Shown piece by piece: positions 41,955-49,393 of a stretch of DNA of 59,057 bases. The notes beneath the pieces are model-generated. The model was given only the letters and a program-made list of their open reading frames with translations. It did no database searches and was not told the DNA's origin. This DNA is from an uncultured Bacteroidales bacterium (GTDB lineage: Bacteria; Bacteroidota; Bacteroidia; Bacteroidales; Bacteroidaceae). The stretch is from contig CACYOC010000013.1 in NCBI GenBank assembly GCA_902775975.1, positions 1 through 59,057 on the forward strand, in the 5' to 3' direction. Each line of letters starts with the position of its first letter. The first letter of the stretch is position 1. Made by a program: the position numbers and the translations under genes.

Positions 41955-43418
41955 ATGGGTGGCTTTTTTGGCACAATTTCTAAACGGGACTGCGTAAACG
42001 ACTTGTTTTACGGGACTGATTACAACTCGCACTTAGGTACCAAACGCGCTGGAATGGTGACATACGATGAAGAAGGAGGTTTTCATCGGGCTATTCACTC
42101 GCTGGAGCGTCAGTATTTCCGCTCGCGTTTCGAGGATGAACTGAATAACTTCAAAGGACATCAGGGCATCGGAGTCATCAGCGATAACGACCCACAACCC
42201 ATCATCATCAATTCGCACTTGGGACGCTACGCGGTAGTGACGGTGGCCAAAATCAACAATGTGCCCCAATTAGCCGACGAATTGTTAGAAAAACGGATGC
42301 ATCTCAGCGAGATGTCTGCCAACAATATCAACCCTACGGAACTGGTGGCGTTGCTCATCAATATGGGTAATGACTTTGTGGAAGGCATCAACATGGTGTA
42401 TAAGAAGATAGAAGGTTCGTGCTCCATGCTGATTCTCACGGAAGACGGCATCATTGCTGCCCGCGATTTTTTGGGACGTACCCCCATCGTCATTGGTCAG
42501 AAGTCGCTGCACCGCCTGTCGCCTTTCGGCACCGACGAGTTGTTGGAGGCTTATGCCGTCAGCAGCGAAACCACCAGTTTTCCGAATCTGGACTACAAGA
42601 TACTACGCGACATAGGTCCTGGAGAGATTGTGAAGCTGAAGGCCGATGGCATTGAAGTGCTGCAGAAGCCGCTCAGCCGCTGCCAGATATGTTCGTTCCT
42701 ATGGGTTTATTACGGCTTCCCTGCCAGCGACTACGAGGGCATCAACACAGAGTTTGTCCGTGAGAAGAATGGTCGTATCTTAGGTGAGAAGGATGACGTC
42801 GATGCCGATATCGTGTGTGGCATTCCTGACTCTGGCGTCGGTATGGCGCTGGGCTATTCCGAAGGAAAGAATATTCCCTATAAGCGTGCCGTGGTGAAAT
42901 ATACTCCCACCTGGCCGCGCTCCTTTACTCCCGGCAATCAGAACAGACGGGCACTGGTGGCAAAGATGAAACTCATTCCAAACCCTGCTGTGCTGAAAGA
43001 CCAACGCATCGTGTTCTGTGATGACAGTATCGTCCGTGGAACACAGCTTCGCGACAATGTGCGCACCTTCTTCGACAATGGTGCCAAGGAGGTGCATGTC
43101 CGCATCTCTTGTCCTCCGCTGGTCTATGGCTGTCCGTTCATTGGCTTTACCTCGTCGAAGAGCGATTTGGAACTGATAACCCGCCGTATCATCAAGGACT
43201 TTGAGGGCGACGAGAACAAGAATCTGGAGGAGTATGCCAAGACAGGAACCCAGGAATATGAGCGCATGGTCAATGAAATAGCCCGTCGTCTGGGACTCAC
43301 CTCGCTAAAGTTTGCTACTATTGAAGATTTGATTGAGTCTATCGGACTGCCCAAGGAGCGTGTCTGCACCCATTGTTTTGATGGTAGCAGCTATTGCCAC
43401 GAGAAGGACGAGGAATAG
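41955..43418 (+). CDS. purF: Amidophosphoribosyltransferase-like protein without N-terminal Cys
   Basis: A 487-residue PurF-family protein: an N-terminal Ntn-type glutaminase-like domain and a C-terminal phosphoribosyltransferase domain with the PRPP loop RIVFCDDSIVRGTQ. PurF normally starts MCG and uses Cys as the glutaminase nucleophile after processing. Here the start reads MGGFFGTISKRDC, so the nucleophile is missing and the first Cys is at position 13. The C-terminus has a Cys cluster (CTHCFDGSSYC). It may use free ammonia, or be a specialised paralogue. Upstream in-frame starts giving MCG are not present. Confidence 0.85.
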   Translation: MGGFFGTISKRDCVNDLFYGTDYNSHLGTKRAGMVTYDEEGGFHRAIHSLERQYFRSRFEDELNNFKGHQGIGVISDNDPQPIIINSHLGRYAVVTVAKINNVPQLADELLEKRMHLSEMSANNINPTELVALLINMGNDFVEGINMVYKKIEGSCSMLILTEDGIIAARDFLGRTPIVIGQKSLHRLSPFGTDELLEAYAVSSETTSFPNLDYKILRDIGPGEIVKLKADGIEVLQKPLSRCQICSFLWVYYGFPASDYEGINTEFVREKNGRILGEKDDVDADIVCGIPDSGVGMALGYSEGKNIPYKRAVVKYTPTWPRSFTPGNQNRRALVAKMKLIPNPAVLKDQRIVFCDDSIVRGTQLRDNVRTFFDNGAKEVHVRISCPPLVYGCPFIGFTSSKSDLELITRRIIKDFEGDENKNLEEYAKTGTQEYERMVNEIARRLGLTSLKFATIEDLIESIGLPKERVCTHCFDGSSYCHEKDEE

Positions 43419-43463
43419 TTAAAAGATAAGCGATAAGCGTTAATAATTAAGAAAAAAGTGCTT

Positions 43464-43503
43464 GCGGAAGCAAATTTTTCACTTTTCACTCTTCACTTTT
43501 CAC
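43464..43503. repeat. 24-bp dispersed repeat plus TTTTCAC heptads
   Basis: Positions 43464-43487 are identical to 9043-9066, and 43476-43503 form four 7-bp units of TTTTCAC type (one variant). Two GATAAGC heptads lie upstream at 43425-43438. The array ends 9 bp before the -7 box of the next gene. Confidence 0.9.
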
Positions 43504-43512
43504 TAATTTTTG

Positions 43513-43520
43513 TAACTTTG
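43513..43520 (+). promoter_or_regulatory. -7 box for the Nif3-like gene
   Basis: TAACTTTG, 23 nt before the GTG start codon at 43544. Confidence 0.6.
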
Positions 43521-43543
43521 CAGTCTGAAAACATTATAGAAGC

Positions 43544-44329
43544 GTGAAAATACGACAAGTGCTCGACGCCCTTGAACAGTTCGCGCCTCTGCCCTTGCAG
43601 GAAAGCTGGGATAATGCTGGCCTGCAATTGGGACTGACAGAGGCGGAGGTTTCAGGGGCATTATTGTGTTTAGACGTCAACGAAAAGATAGTTGACGAGG
43701 CTATCCTGAAGGGCTGCAATCTCATTGTCAGCCATCATCCGCTGCTGTTTCACGGACTGAAGCAAATCAGCGGTGCCGACTATGTGCAGCGTTGTGTCAT
43801 CAAGGCGCTGAAGAACGACATTGTGGTGGTGTCTATGCATACGAATATGGATAACGCCAAAAAGGGTGTTAACTGGAAAATCGCCGAGAAGCTGGGACTG
43901 AGCAACTGCACATTCTTCGCCCAGAAGGCGGTAGAAGGAATAGAGGCGGGTAGTGGTGTCATAGGCGAACTGCCCTCAGCAATGGGTGCCGGTGAGTTTG
44001 TAGAACTGGTCAAGAAGCAGTTCCACTGTGACTGCGCCATGTGCAACGAACTGCTGCGCCGCCCTGTTAGCAAGGTGGCTATCTGTGGTGGTGCTGGCGA
44101 CTTTCTGCTTGAGGACGCTTGCCGACAGGGTGCCGATGCCTTTATTACAGGCGAGATGCACTACCACCAGTATTTCGGCTACGAGCAGCGCATCCAGATA
44201 TGCGTCATTGGCCATTACCAGAGTGAGCAATATACGGCAGAAATCTTCCGTGATATCATTCAGAAAACGTGTCCTGGTGTACGCACCGAGATAGCAGAGA
44301 CCTGTACGAATCCGATTGTATGTCTCTAA
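43544..44329 (+). CDS. Nif3-like dinuclear metal-centre hexameric protein
   Basis: A 261-residue NIF3/YbgI family protein. Landmarks are ESWDNAGLQLG at the N-terminus, CNLIVSHHPLLFHGL with the metal-binding histidines, VSMHTNMDNAKKGVNW, and near the end GADAFITGEMHYHQYF and VIGHYQSE. Family members form hexameric toroids with two metal ions per subunit; the biological reaction is unsettled, although the family is often labelled GTP cyclohydrolase type 2-like. It starts with GTG. It is followed by the zinc-ribbon protein gene on the same strand. Confidence 0.92.
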   Translation: MKIRQVLDALEQFAPLPLQESWDNAGLQLGLTEAEVSGALLCLDVNEKIVDEAILKGCNLIVSHHPLLFHGLKQISGADYVQRCVIKALKNDIVVVSMHTNMDNAKKGVNWKIAEKLGLSNCTFFAQKAVEGIEAGSGVIGELPSAMGAGEFVELVKKQFHCDCAMCNELLRRPVSKVAICGGAGDFLLEDACRQGADAFITGEMHYHQYFGYEQRIQICVIGHYQSEQYTAEIFRDIIQKTCPGVRTEIAETCTNPIVCL

Positions 44330-44355
44330 ATGGGACAATATAAGAATAGAGAAAT

Positions 44356-44392
44356 AAATTGTAAAATAGTAAATCGTTAAATTGTAAATTAG
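44356..44392. repeat. Heptad array upstream of the zinc-ribbon gene
   Basis: Units of AAATTGT, AAAATAGT, AAATCGT and AAATTGT type (7-8 nt) fill the gap to within 4 nt of the ATG. The motif set is the same as at 17390-17425 in front of xylA. Confidence 0.85.
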
Positions 44393-44396
44393 AATT

Positions 44397-45257
44397 ATGG
44401 CAAAGAAAGATCCTACAGATTTGTCGGTTGAAGAGCGCCTGAAAACCCTCTATCAGCTGCAGACTACCCTCTCGAGTATTGACGAGAAGCGTGCCCTCAG
44501 AGGCGAGTTACCCTTGGAAGTTCAGGACCTGGAAGACGAAATTGCCGGTCTGACAACCCGCATTGAGAAGATTCAGTCTGACATCACCGAGTATGAGCAG
44601 GCTGTCAATCAGAAGAAAGGTGAGATTGAAACTGCCAAGGCCAGCGTGGAGCGCTACAAGACACAGCTGAACGATGTGAAGAACAACCGTGAGTACGACA
44701 CGCTGTCAAAGGAAATCGAGTATCAGACTCTGGAGATTGAGCTCTGCAACAAGAAAATCAAGGAGGCAAGCACCAAGATTGAAGAGAAGAAGGGTGAACT
44801 GGCCCAGAACCAGGAGATTATTGAAGACCGTCGCCAGGCTCTTGAAGTGAAGAAGAACGAGCTGGACGAAATCATGGAAGAGACCCGTGCCGAAGAGGAC
44901 AAGCTGAAGCTGAAGGTCAAGGACCTGGAGGTGAAAATCGAACCCCGTCTGCTCACTTCCTTCAAGCGTATTCGCAAGAATGCCCGCAATGGTTTGGGAA
45001 TCGTCTATGTGCAGCGTGATGCCTGCGGTGGTTGCTTCAATAAGATTCCGCCCCAGCGTCAGCTCGACATCAAGATGCACAAGAAGATTATTGTCTGTGA
45101 ATACTGTGGTCGCATCCTCATCGATCCTGAACTGGCTGGTGTGAAGATTGACAAAGTGACTGGTCAGGAGGAGAAGAAGACCCGTAAGCGTGCTATCCGC
45201 AAGACTGTGAAGAAGGCAGAAGCGGAGACTCCGGAAGTGCCCGAGGCAGAGGCTTAA
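44397..45257 (+). CDS. Coiled-coil zinc-ribbon protein (CT398-like)
   Basis: A 286-residue protein. Residues about 15-190 form a long coiled-coil hairpin (Glu/Lys/Gln-rich heptads such as LEDEIAGLTTRIEKIQSDITEYEQ). It is followed by a C4 zinc ribbon with CGGC and CEYCGR pairs, then a basic/acidic tail. This matches the C4-type zinc-ribbon family described for chlamydial CT398. The role is unknown; related proteins have been linked to sigma-54 or secretion components. A terminator hairpin follows 21 bp after the stop codon. Confidence 0.9.
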   Translation: MAKKDPTDLSVEERLKTLYQLQTTLSSIDEKRALRGELPLEVQDLEDEIAGLTTRIEKIQSDITEYEQAVNQKKGEIETAKASVERYKTQLNDVKNNREYDTLSKEIEYQTLEIELCNKKIKEASTKIEEKKGELAQNQEIIEDRRQALEVKKNELDEIMEETRAEEDKLKLKVKDLEVKIEPRLLTSFKRIRKNARNGLGIVYVQRDACGGCFNKIPPQRQLDIKMHKKIIVCEYCGRILIDPELAGVKIDKVTGQEEKKTRKRAIRKTVKKAEAETPEVPEAEA

Positions 45258-45278
45258 TACTGTTGGGAAATAAAGTAG

Positions 45279-45315
45279 GAGAGCGATGCAGGTGTTTTTA
45301 TCCTGCATCGCTCTC
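45279..45315. terminator. Terminator hairpin overlapping the end of the opposite gene
   Basis: A perfect 14-bp stem (GAGAGCGATGCAGG with CCTGCATCGCTCTC) around a 9-nt loop. The right arm encodes the last residues (ESDAG) of the convergent minus-strand gene, and its stop codon (45298-45300) lies in the loop. T-runs are weak, so termination strength is uncertain. Confidence 0.7.
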
Positions 45316-45765
45316 TTTGATGTCTGCATAGTCTGGTATTTCTTGCAGGAACTCGTACGTCTGGTGCTTGTAGTCCATGCGGCAGCAGTAGTGCTGCAAA
45401 CCATTGGAGACCATCAAGTAATCGACGTGGAGTAGGAGGTTATAGGTGGAAATCTGATTGAACACCCGCTGCGTTATTGCCACGGAGGGAGCTTTGTATT
45501 CTATTATCATTTGCGCCTGCGACACCTTATTATATAAGATAGAGTCACAGCGCAGCGTTTTATCTCCACACGTCAGCGCTATCTCGTTGCCCAACAGTCC
45601 TTTGGGATAGCCTTTATGCTCTACCAGCCAGTGCGTAAAGTGCTGGCGAACCCACTCTTCGGGAGTCAGCGCCACATATTTCCTGCGCAGGAAATCGAAT
45701 ATCTCCGGTTTCTCGCGTGTTCCCCGTAACTTGACGTCAAATGCAGGAAGGTTTAGTTCGTTCAT
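45298..45765 (-). CDS. HsdR N-terminal (PD-(D/E)XK-type) domain protein
   Basis: A 155-residue protein corresponding to the type I restriction enzyme R-subunit N-terminal nuclease domain (HSDR_N_2) standing alone. The catalytic core is visible as TLRCDSILYN followed by MIIEYKAP (the D...ExK pattern). There is no helicase or specificity partner, so it is not a restriction system by itself. Similar stand-alone proteins are widespread in Bacteroidota. It is divergent from holA and convergent with the zinc-ribbon gene. Confidence 0.85.
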   Translation of the reverse strand: MNELNLPAFDVKLRGTREKPEIFDFLRRKYVALTPEEWVRQHFTHWLVEHKGYPKGLLGNEIALTCGDKTLRCDSILYNKVSQAQMIIEYKAPSVAITQRVFNQISTYNLLLHVDYLMVSNGLQHYCCRMDYKHQTYEFLQEIPDYADIKESDAG

Positions 45766-45833
45766 GGTGCAAAGGTACGAAAAGAAGTGAGAAATGAAGC
45801 GCTAAAAATGAAAAAATGCGATTGTTAGCATAT

Positions 45834-45879
45834 TTTTCACTTTTCATTTTTTACTTTTCACTTAAAATGATTACCTTTG
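45834..45879 (+). promoter_or_regulatory. TTTTCAC heptads and -7 box upstream of holA
   Basis: Four 7-bp units (TTTTCAC, TTTTCAT, TTTTTAC, TTTTCAC) at 45834-45861 precede TACCTTTG at 45872-45879. The holA ATG is only 8 nt beyond the box, giving a very short leader. The heptads occupy the spacer and -33 region, so they form part of the promoter. Confidence 0.65.
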
Positions 45880-45887
45880 CAGCAACT

Positions 45888-46913
45888 ATGGCTCAGATAG
45901 CAGTGACATACGACAGTATTATGAAGGAGCTCAAGGAGCACCAGTTTAAGCCCGTCTATTACCTGATGGGCGATGAGCCGTATTATATCGACAAGATCAG
46001 CGACTGGATAGCGGAAAACGTACTGCAGCCTGAGGAGCGCGACTTCAACCAGACCATTCTCTTCGGTTCTGACGTGAATGCTTCCCAGATTGTCGATGCT
46101 GCCAAGCGCTATCCGATGATGGCCGAACGACAGGTGGTCATCGTCAAAGAGGCGCAAAACATTAAGAATACGGAGCCGTTAGAGAAGTATTTTAAGCAGC
46201 CTATGCCCTCTACCATCCTCGTCATGTGCCACAAAAACGGCAAGATTGACGGTCGTAAAGTAGGCTATACGAAGGCTATCCGTGAAGCTGGGGTGCTGTT
46301 CGAGAGCAAAAAGCTCTATGAAAGGGAGCTGCCAGGCTTCATAGAACGTTATTTAAAGGCCCGTGAAGCTTCTATTGACCCTAAATCGACACAGATGATT
46401 GCTGATGCCATTGGTGCTGATCTGAGCCGTCTGACGGGCGAATTAGACAAGGTGCTCCTCAGCTTGCCGAAGGACGATAAGCGGGTAACTCCTCAGGTTG
46501 TGGAAGACCAGATAGGGGTGAGCAAGGACTATAATGCCTTTGAACTGCGCGATGCAATTGTCAATCGCAACGTCCTCAAAGCAAACCAAATCATCAAGTA
46601 TTTCGATGAGAATCCGAAGGCTGGGGGACTTTACGCCCTGCTTCCGCTGCTTTTCAACTACTTCCAGAACCTGATGGTGGCTCATTACTGTCCTCAGAAG
46701 AACAATCAGGAGGCATTGGCTAAGTGGCTCGACATGAAAAACACCTGGGGAACGCGTGATTATCTCACCGGAATGCAAAATTACTCAGGAATGAAGGTTT
46801 TGCAGATTATTTCCAAAATGCGCGAAATTGACGCAAAAAGTAAGGGATTAGATAATCCGAACACTCCAGCAGGGGAGTTGATGAAGGAATTGCTCTTCTT
46901 TATTCTGCACTAA
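45888..46913 (+). CDS. holA: DNA polymerase III subunit delta
   Basis: About 341 residues of the DNA polymerase III delta (clamp-loader) family, which opens the sliding clamp during replication. Landmarks are PVYYLMGDEPYYIDKI near the N-terminus, FGSDVNASQIVDAAKRYPMMAERQVVIVKEAQ, and the delta helical domain with LSRLTGELDKVLL and NAFELRDAIVNRNVLKANQII. The start is set at ATG 45888 (MAQIAVTYDS), because an upstream ATG (45816) precedes the promoter box. It is divergent from the HsdR-N protein. Confidence 0.93.
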   Translation: MAQIAVTYDSIMKELKEHQFKPVYYLMGDEPYYIDKISDWIAENVLQPEERDFNQTILFGSDVNASQIVDAAKRYPMMAERQVVIVKEAQNIKNTEPLEKYFKQPMPSTILVMCHKNGKIDGRKVGYTKAIREAGVLFESKKLYERELPGFIERYLKAREASIDPKSTQMIADAIGADLSRLTGELDKVLLSLPKDDKRVTPQVVEDQIGVSKDYNAFELRDAIVNRNVLKANQIIKYFDENPKAGGLYALLPLLFNYFQNLMVAHYCPQKNNQEALAKWLDMKNTWGTRDYLTGMQNYSGMKVLQIISKMREIDAKSKGLDNPNTPAGELMKELLFFILH

Positions 46914-47712
46914 TCCTTTATCTTTTAGCGAATAATCTTTACAATCCTTACGTATAACATGCTTTTTTCTGGAATTGAATTCTAGAATCAAAAAAATGCT
47001 GTACATAAAAAACTGGCCTCAAATGCCGATGGCCATTGGGTTTCTTCGAAATATATCCCCTTATATTTCGCGGATTTATTTTTTTTCCGCCATTTGCTCG
47101 AAAAACGTAGCAAAATGGAAAAATTGACTCCAAAAATTCGTTAAAATTTAGAGTTAACCATCTTTAGGGTTTTTAATTTCGAATTTACAAAAACAAACAC
47201 AAATTACAGAGAGGAACTATTTTAGATACTTTTATGTAAATTCGGAAACAGAAAGTGAAAGATGTAGCAATCAGTGTAGGTTTGTAAAGTCAAATATTGT
47301 GGTTTTGTTTTGTAGATTAATAAATATACAGACACTATTATATATAATAAGTGCTTAAAAACCAATCATTTATATATATTACCTATAAGGATTTAGAAAA
47401 ATCGACCACCTCTACTTCCCTCCTTTTTGCATATAGTCTAAATACGGTCTATTTTAGATAAATACCATATTTATAACCAGTAAGTTAGCTAAAATATTCC
47501 AAAGAAATACTTTGTAAATAATAATCGCCAAATATATATCTTTGTAAATCTAAAGCGTAAATATAGGATTTCTTAATTCGAAATTTTAATTATTGAATTA
47601 CGAATTCAAATATTACAAACAAAAATTTCTTTAGATTTCTTGCGTATGTCAAAAAAATGATTTACCTTTGTAAAATCAATCAAAAATGGCATTTTTTGCC
47701 CTATTTTAGTGT
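46914..47712. other. Long AT-rich interval upstream of the XRE gene
   Basis: Nearly 800 bp without a credible gene. It holds several copies of a CTATTTTAG motif (47217-47225, 47449-47457, 47701-47709) and an imperfect dyad TCTAAATA-5 nt-TATTTTAGA at 47437-47458. AATTCGAA/GAATTC-type motifs lie near 47575-47610, and a TACCTTTG box at 47663-47670 serves the XRE gene. The motifs could be operators for the downstream regulator. No tRNA, CRISPR or phage site was recognised. Confidence 0.55.
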
Positions 47713-48204
47713 ATGGAAACGAAAGATCGAATCAAAATTATCATGGAGGATCAGAAAATGACGCAGCAGGAGTTCGCCGATTTCCTCCAACAGTCCCCTG
47801 CTACCCTCTCCAGTATTTTCAATGGACGCACACGTCCAACCCTGAATGTGGTGGATGCTATTAAAGCGAAAATTCCTGACATTAGTATAGAGTGGCTTTT
47901 ATATGGTGTTGGAGAGATGCGTATTACCCACCCCGAGGAGGTGTCTGATGGAATTTTGGACGGAAAAACGCAAACTGGTGACTTAATGCTCAATTTTGAT
48001 GCTCCAAACCCTGCTCCAGTTCATCAAAATGGTGCTCAATTTTCATCTCAGGCGTATTCTCATCCTCAGGGTGTTAAAACTACACATTCGGAGAAAGGCT
48101 TTGAAGAGGTCCGTATCATTGAGAAAGATCCGCGTCGTGTGACCGAAATTCGCGTCTATTATGACGACCAGACTTACGAAACTTTTGTGCCTTCAAAGAA
48201 GTAG
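47713..48204 (+). CDS. XRE-family transcriptional regulator
   Basis: A 163-residue protein with an N-terminal helix-turn-helix (RIKIIMEDQKMTQQEFADFLQQSPATLSSIFNG, residues about 6-40) of the lambda-repressor type. A flexible middle and a short beta-like C-terminal segment (RVTEIRVYYDDQTYETFVP) follow. It sits alone behind an unusually long AT-rich interval carrying dyads, which fits autoregulation (inference). The -7 box TACCTTTG ends 42 nt before the ATG. Confidence 0.9.
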   Translation: METKDRIKIIMEDQKMTQQEFADFLQQSPATLSSIFNGRTRPTLNVVDAIKAKIPDISIEWLLYGVGEMRITHPEEVSDGILDGKTQTGDLMLNFDAPNPAPVHQNGAQFSSQAYSHPQGVKTTHSEKGFEEVRIIEKDPRRVTEIRVYYDDQTYETFVPSKK

Positions 48205-48235
48205 AATTTATTCTTCGAGAACCTTCAGCTCTCAA

Positions 48236-48278
48236 GTTCACGAGTTTTTAATGCTCAGGCTCGTGAACATAAATTTTG
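48236..48278 (+). terminator. Hairpin downstream of the XRE gene
   Basis: A perfect 9-bp stem (GTTCACGAG with CTCGTGAAC) around a 15-nt loop is followed by an A/T-rich run including TTTT. The T-tract is displaced from the stem, so terminator function is only likely. A second stem (CCTCACG/CGTGAGG, 48328-48354) lies inside the 3' end of the convergent small gene. Confidence 0.5.
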
Positions 48279-48283
48279 TGGTT

Positions 48284-48637
48284 TTAGGAGCTTTGAGGTT
48301 TTAGTTTTACGAGCAAAAGAAATCCAGCCTCACGGGTCAGTAGTGCTCGTGAGGTATTGTTTTGTTGCATGCTGAACCCCCTGTAAACAGGGACTTTCAG
48401 AGGTATTGGCATGCGAGCCAAAGCTTGTCGTAGGGTTTTCTTTTTAATACTGGTTATGTTGCAGTTCCTTTCAGTATTGATGGCGTGAATGTTGTTCCAG
48501 CCCCTGTAGTTGGCAGGCATAGGAAGATGCCTGGAGGTGGAACAGGAGTCGCCAAAACTGACAGCACTTTCGAATAGTGTTGCCAGGGCGATGCAGCAGA
48601 AGGCTGCTATGATAGATATGATGATAAATGTCGTCAT
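48284..48637 (-). CDS. Small putative membrane protein
   Basis: About 117 residues. An N-terminal hydrophobic helix (MTTFIIISIIAAFCCIALATLF) is followed by a Cys/Ser/His-containing, then basic, region. A minus-strand TATCTTTG box at 48665-48672 supports transcription and favours ATG 48637 over the upstream ATG at 48667. I recognise no family. The polar C-terminal part looks less protein-like, so it may be a short gene or a decayed one. Confidence 0.45.
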   Translation of the reverse strand: MTTFIIISIIAAFCCIALATLFESAVSFGDSCSTSRHLPMPANYRGWNNIHAINTERNCNITSIKKKTLRQALARMPIPLKVPVYRGFSMQQNNTSRALLTREAGFLLLVKLKPQSS

Positions 48638-48720
48638 TAGTTGTTGGCTTTTTATACCAAGTTGCAAAGATATAAAAAATCTTTGAGTTTACCAAGCGTT
48701 ATGGCAGAATTTTTATGCTA

Positions 48721-49185
48721 TCAGATGTTGATGCCGTAGCTTTGCTTGATTTCGCTCATGACGAAGGTGCTCTCGATGGATGCTACGTGTTCGATGTTGC
48801 CCAGCTGATTGAGGATAAACTCTTGATATTGCTTCATATCGCGCGCACGAACCTTTAATAGATAGTCGTAGGCTCCACTGGTATTGTAGCACTCGGTCAC
48901 TTCCGGAATGCGCTGAATGCGACGGGTAAAGGCGTCTGCTATCTCGTGATTGATCTGCTTGAGTTTCACCTTGCAGAAGACCTGCAGCCCCTGTCCCAGT
49001 TTCTCGGGATCGAGCACAGCCACGTATTTTTTGATGTATCCCTTGCGCTCCAGTCTTTTCTGTCGTTCGAAGACTGGGGTAGGGGTCAGATGCACAGCAT
49101 CAGCCAGTTCCTTGGTCGTGAGTTTTGCATTTTTTTGCAGCGTTTTCAGTATCTGCAAGTCAGTTTCGTCGAGTGTGGTAGCCAT
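48721..49185 (-). CDS. Lrp/AsnC family transcriptional regulator
   Basis: A 154-residue regulator. The N-terminal winged helix-turn-helix (LDETDLQILKTLQKNAKLTTKELADAVHLTPTPVFERQKRLERKGYI) is followed by a C-terminal RAM/Lrp ligand-binding domain (VFCKVKLKQINHEIADAF; YDYLLKVRARDMKQYQEF). It is divergent from metY with a shared intergenic region. A minus-strand TACTTTTG box (49263-49256) lies about 70 nt upstream. Control of metY in response to an amino acid is a reasonable inference. Confidence 0.95.
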   Translation of the reverse strand: MATTLDETDLQILKTLQKNAKLTTKELADAVHLTPTPVFERQKRLERKGYIKKYVAVLDPEKLGQGLQVFCKVKLKQINHEIADAFTRRIQRIPEVTECYNTSGAYDYLLKVRARDMKQYQEFILNQLGNIEHVASIESTFVMSEIKQSYGINI

Positions 49186-49290
49186 TTCTTGGAATATTAT
49201 TCTGTTTGACAGTCCTTACTGAGGGCTGTTTAGGTGATTTATTCTTTCAACACTGCAAAAGTAGTGATATTTTCTGAATTACGCAAGAAA

Positions 49291-49322
49291 TTTGGTGGGA
49301 ATTTCTAAACTTCGTAACTTTG
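49291..49322 (+). promoter_or_regulatory. Promoter of metY
   Basis: TTTG (49291-49294), 20 nt, then TAACTTTG (49315-49322). Most of the leader that follows is the heptad array at 49341-49389. Confidence 0.75.
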
Positions 49323-49340
49323 CACCCAGAAAACAGTGAA

Positions 49341-49389
49341 GATTAAGAATTAAAGATTAAACATTAAACATTAATAATTAAACATTAAA
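49341..49389. repeat. NATTAAA heptad array forming the metY leader
   Basis: Seven consecutive 7-bp units of consensus NATTAAA (GATTAAG, AATTAAA, CATTAAA and so on) run up to 4 nt before the metY ATG. The array makes up almost the whole 5' untranslated region. Confidence 0.92.
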
Positions 49390-49393
49390 GATT

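Noticed and set aside
45298-45765. Type I restriction system
   Set aside because: Only the HsdR N-terminal nuclease-like domain is present; no helicase, methylase or specificity subunit.
46914-47712. Chromosomal replication origin
   Set aside because: AT-rich, but I see no cluster of DnaA boxes and no dnaA or other origin-linked gene nearby.
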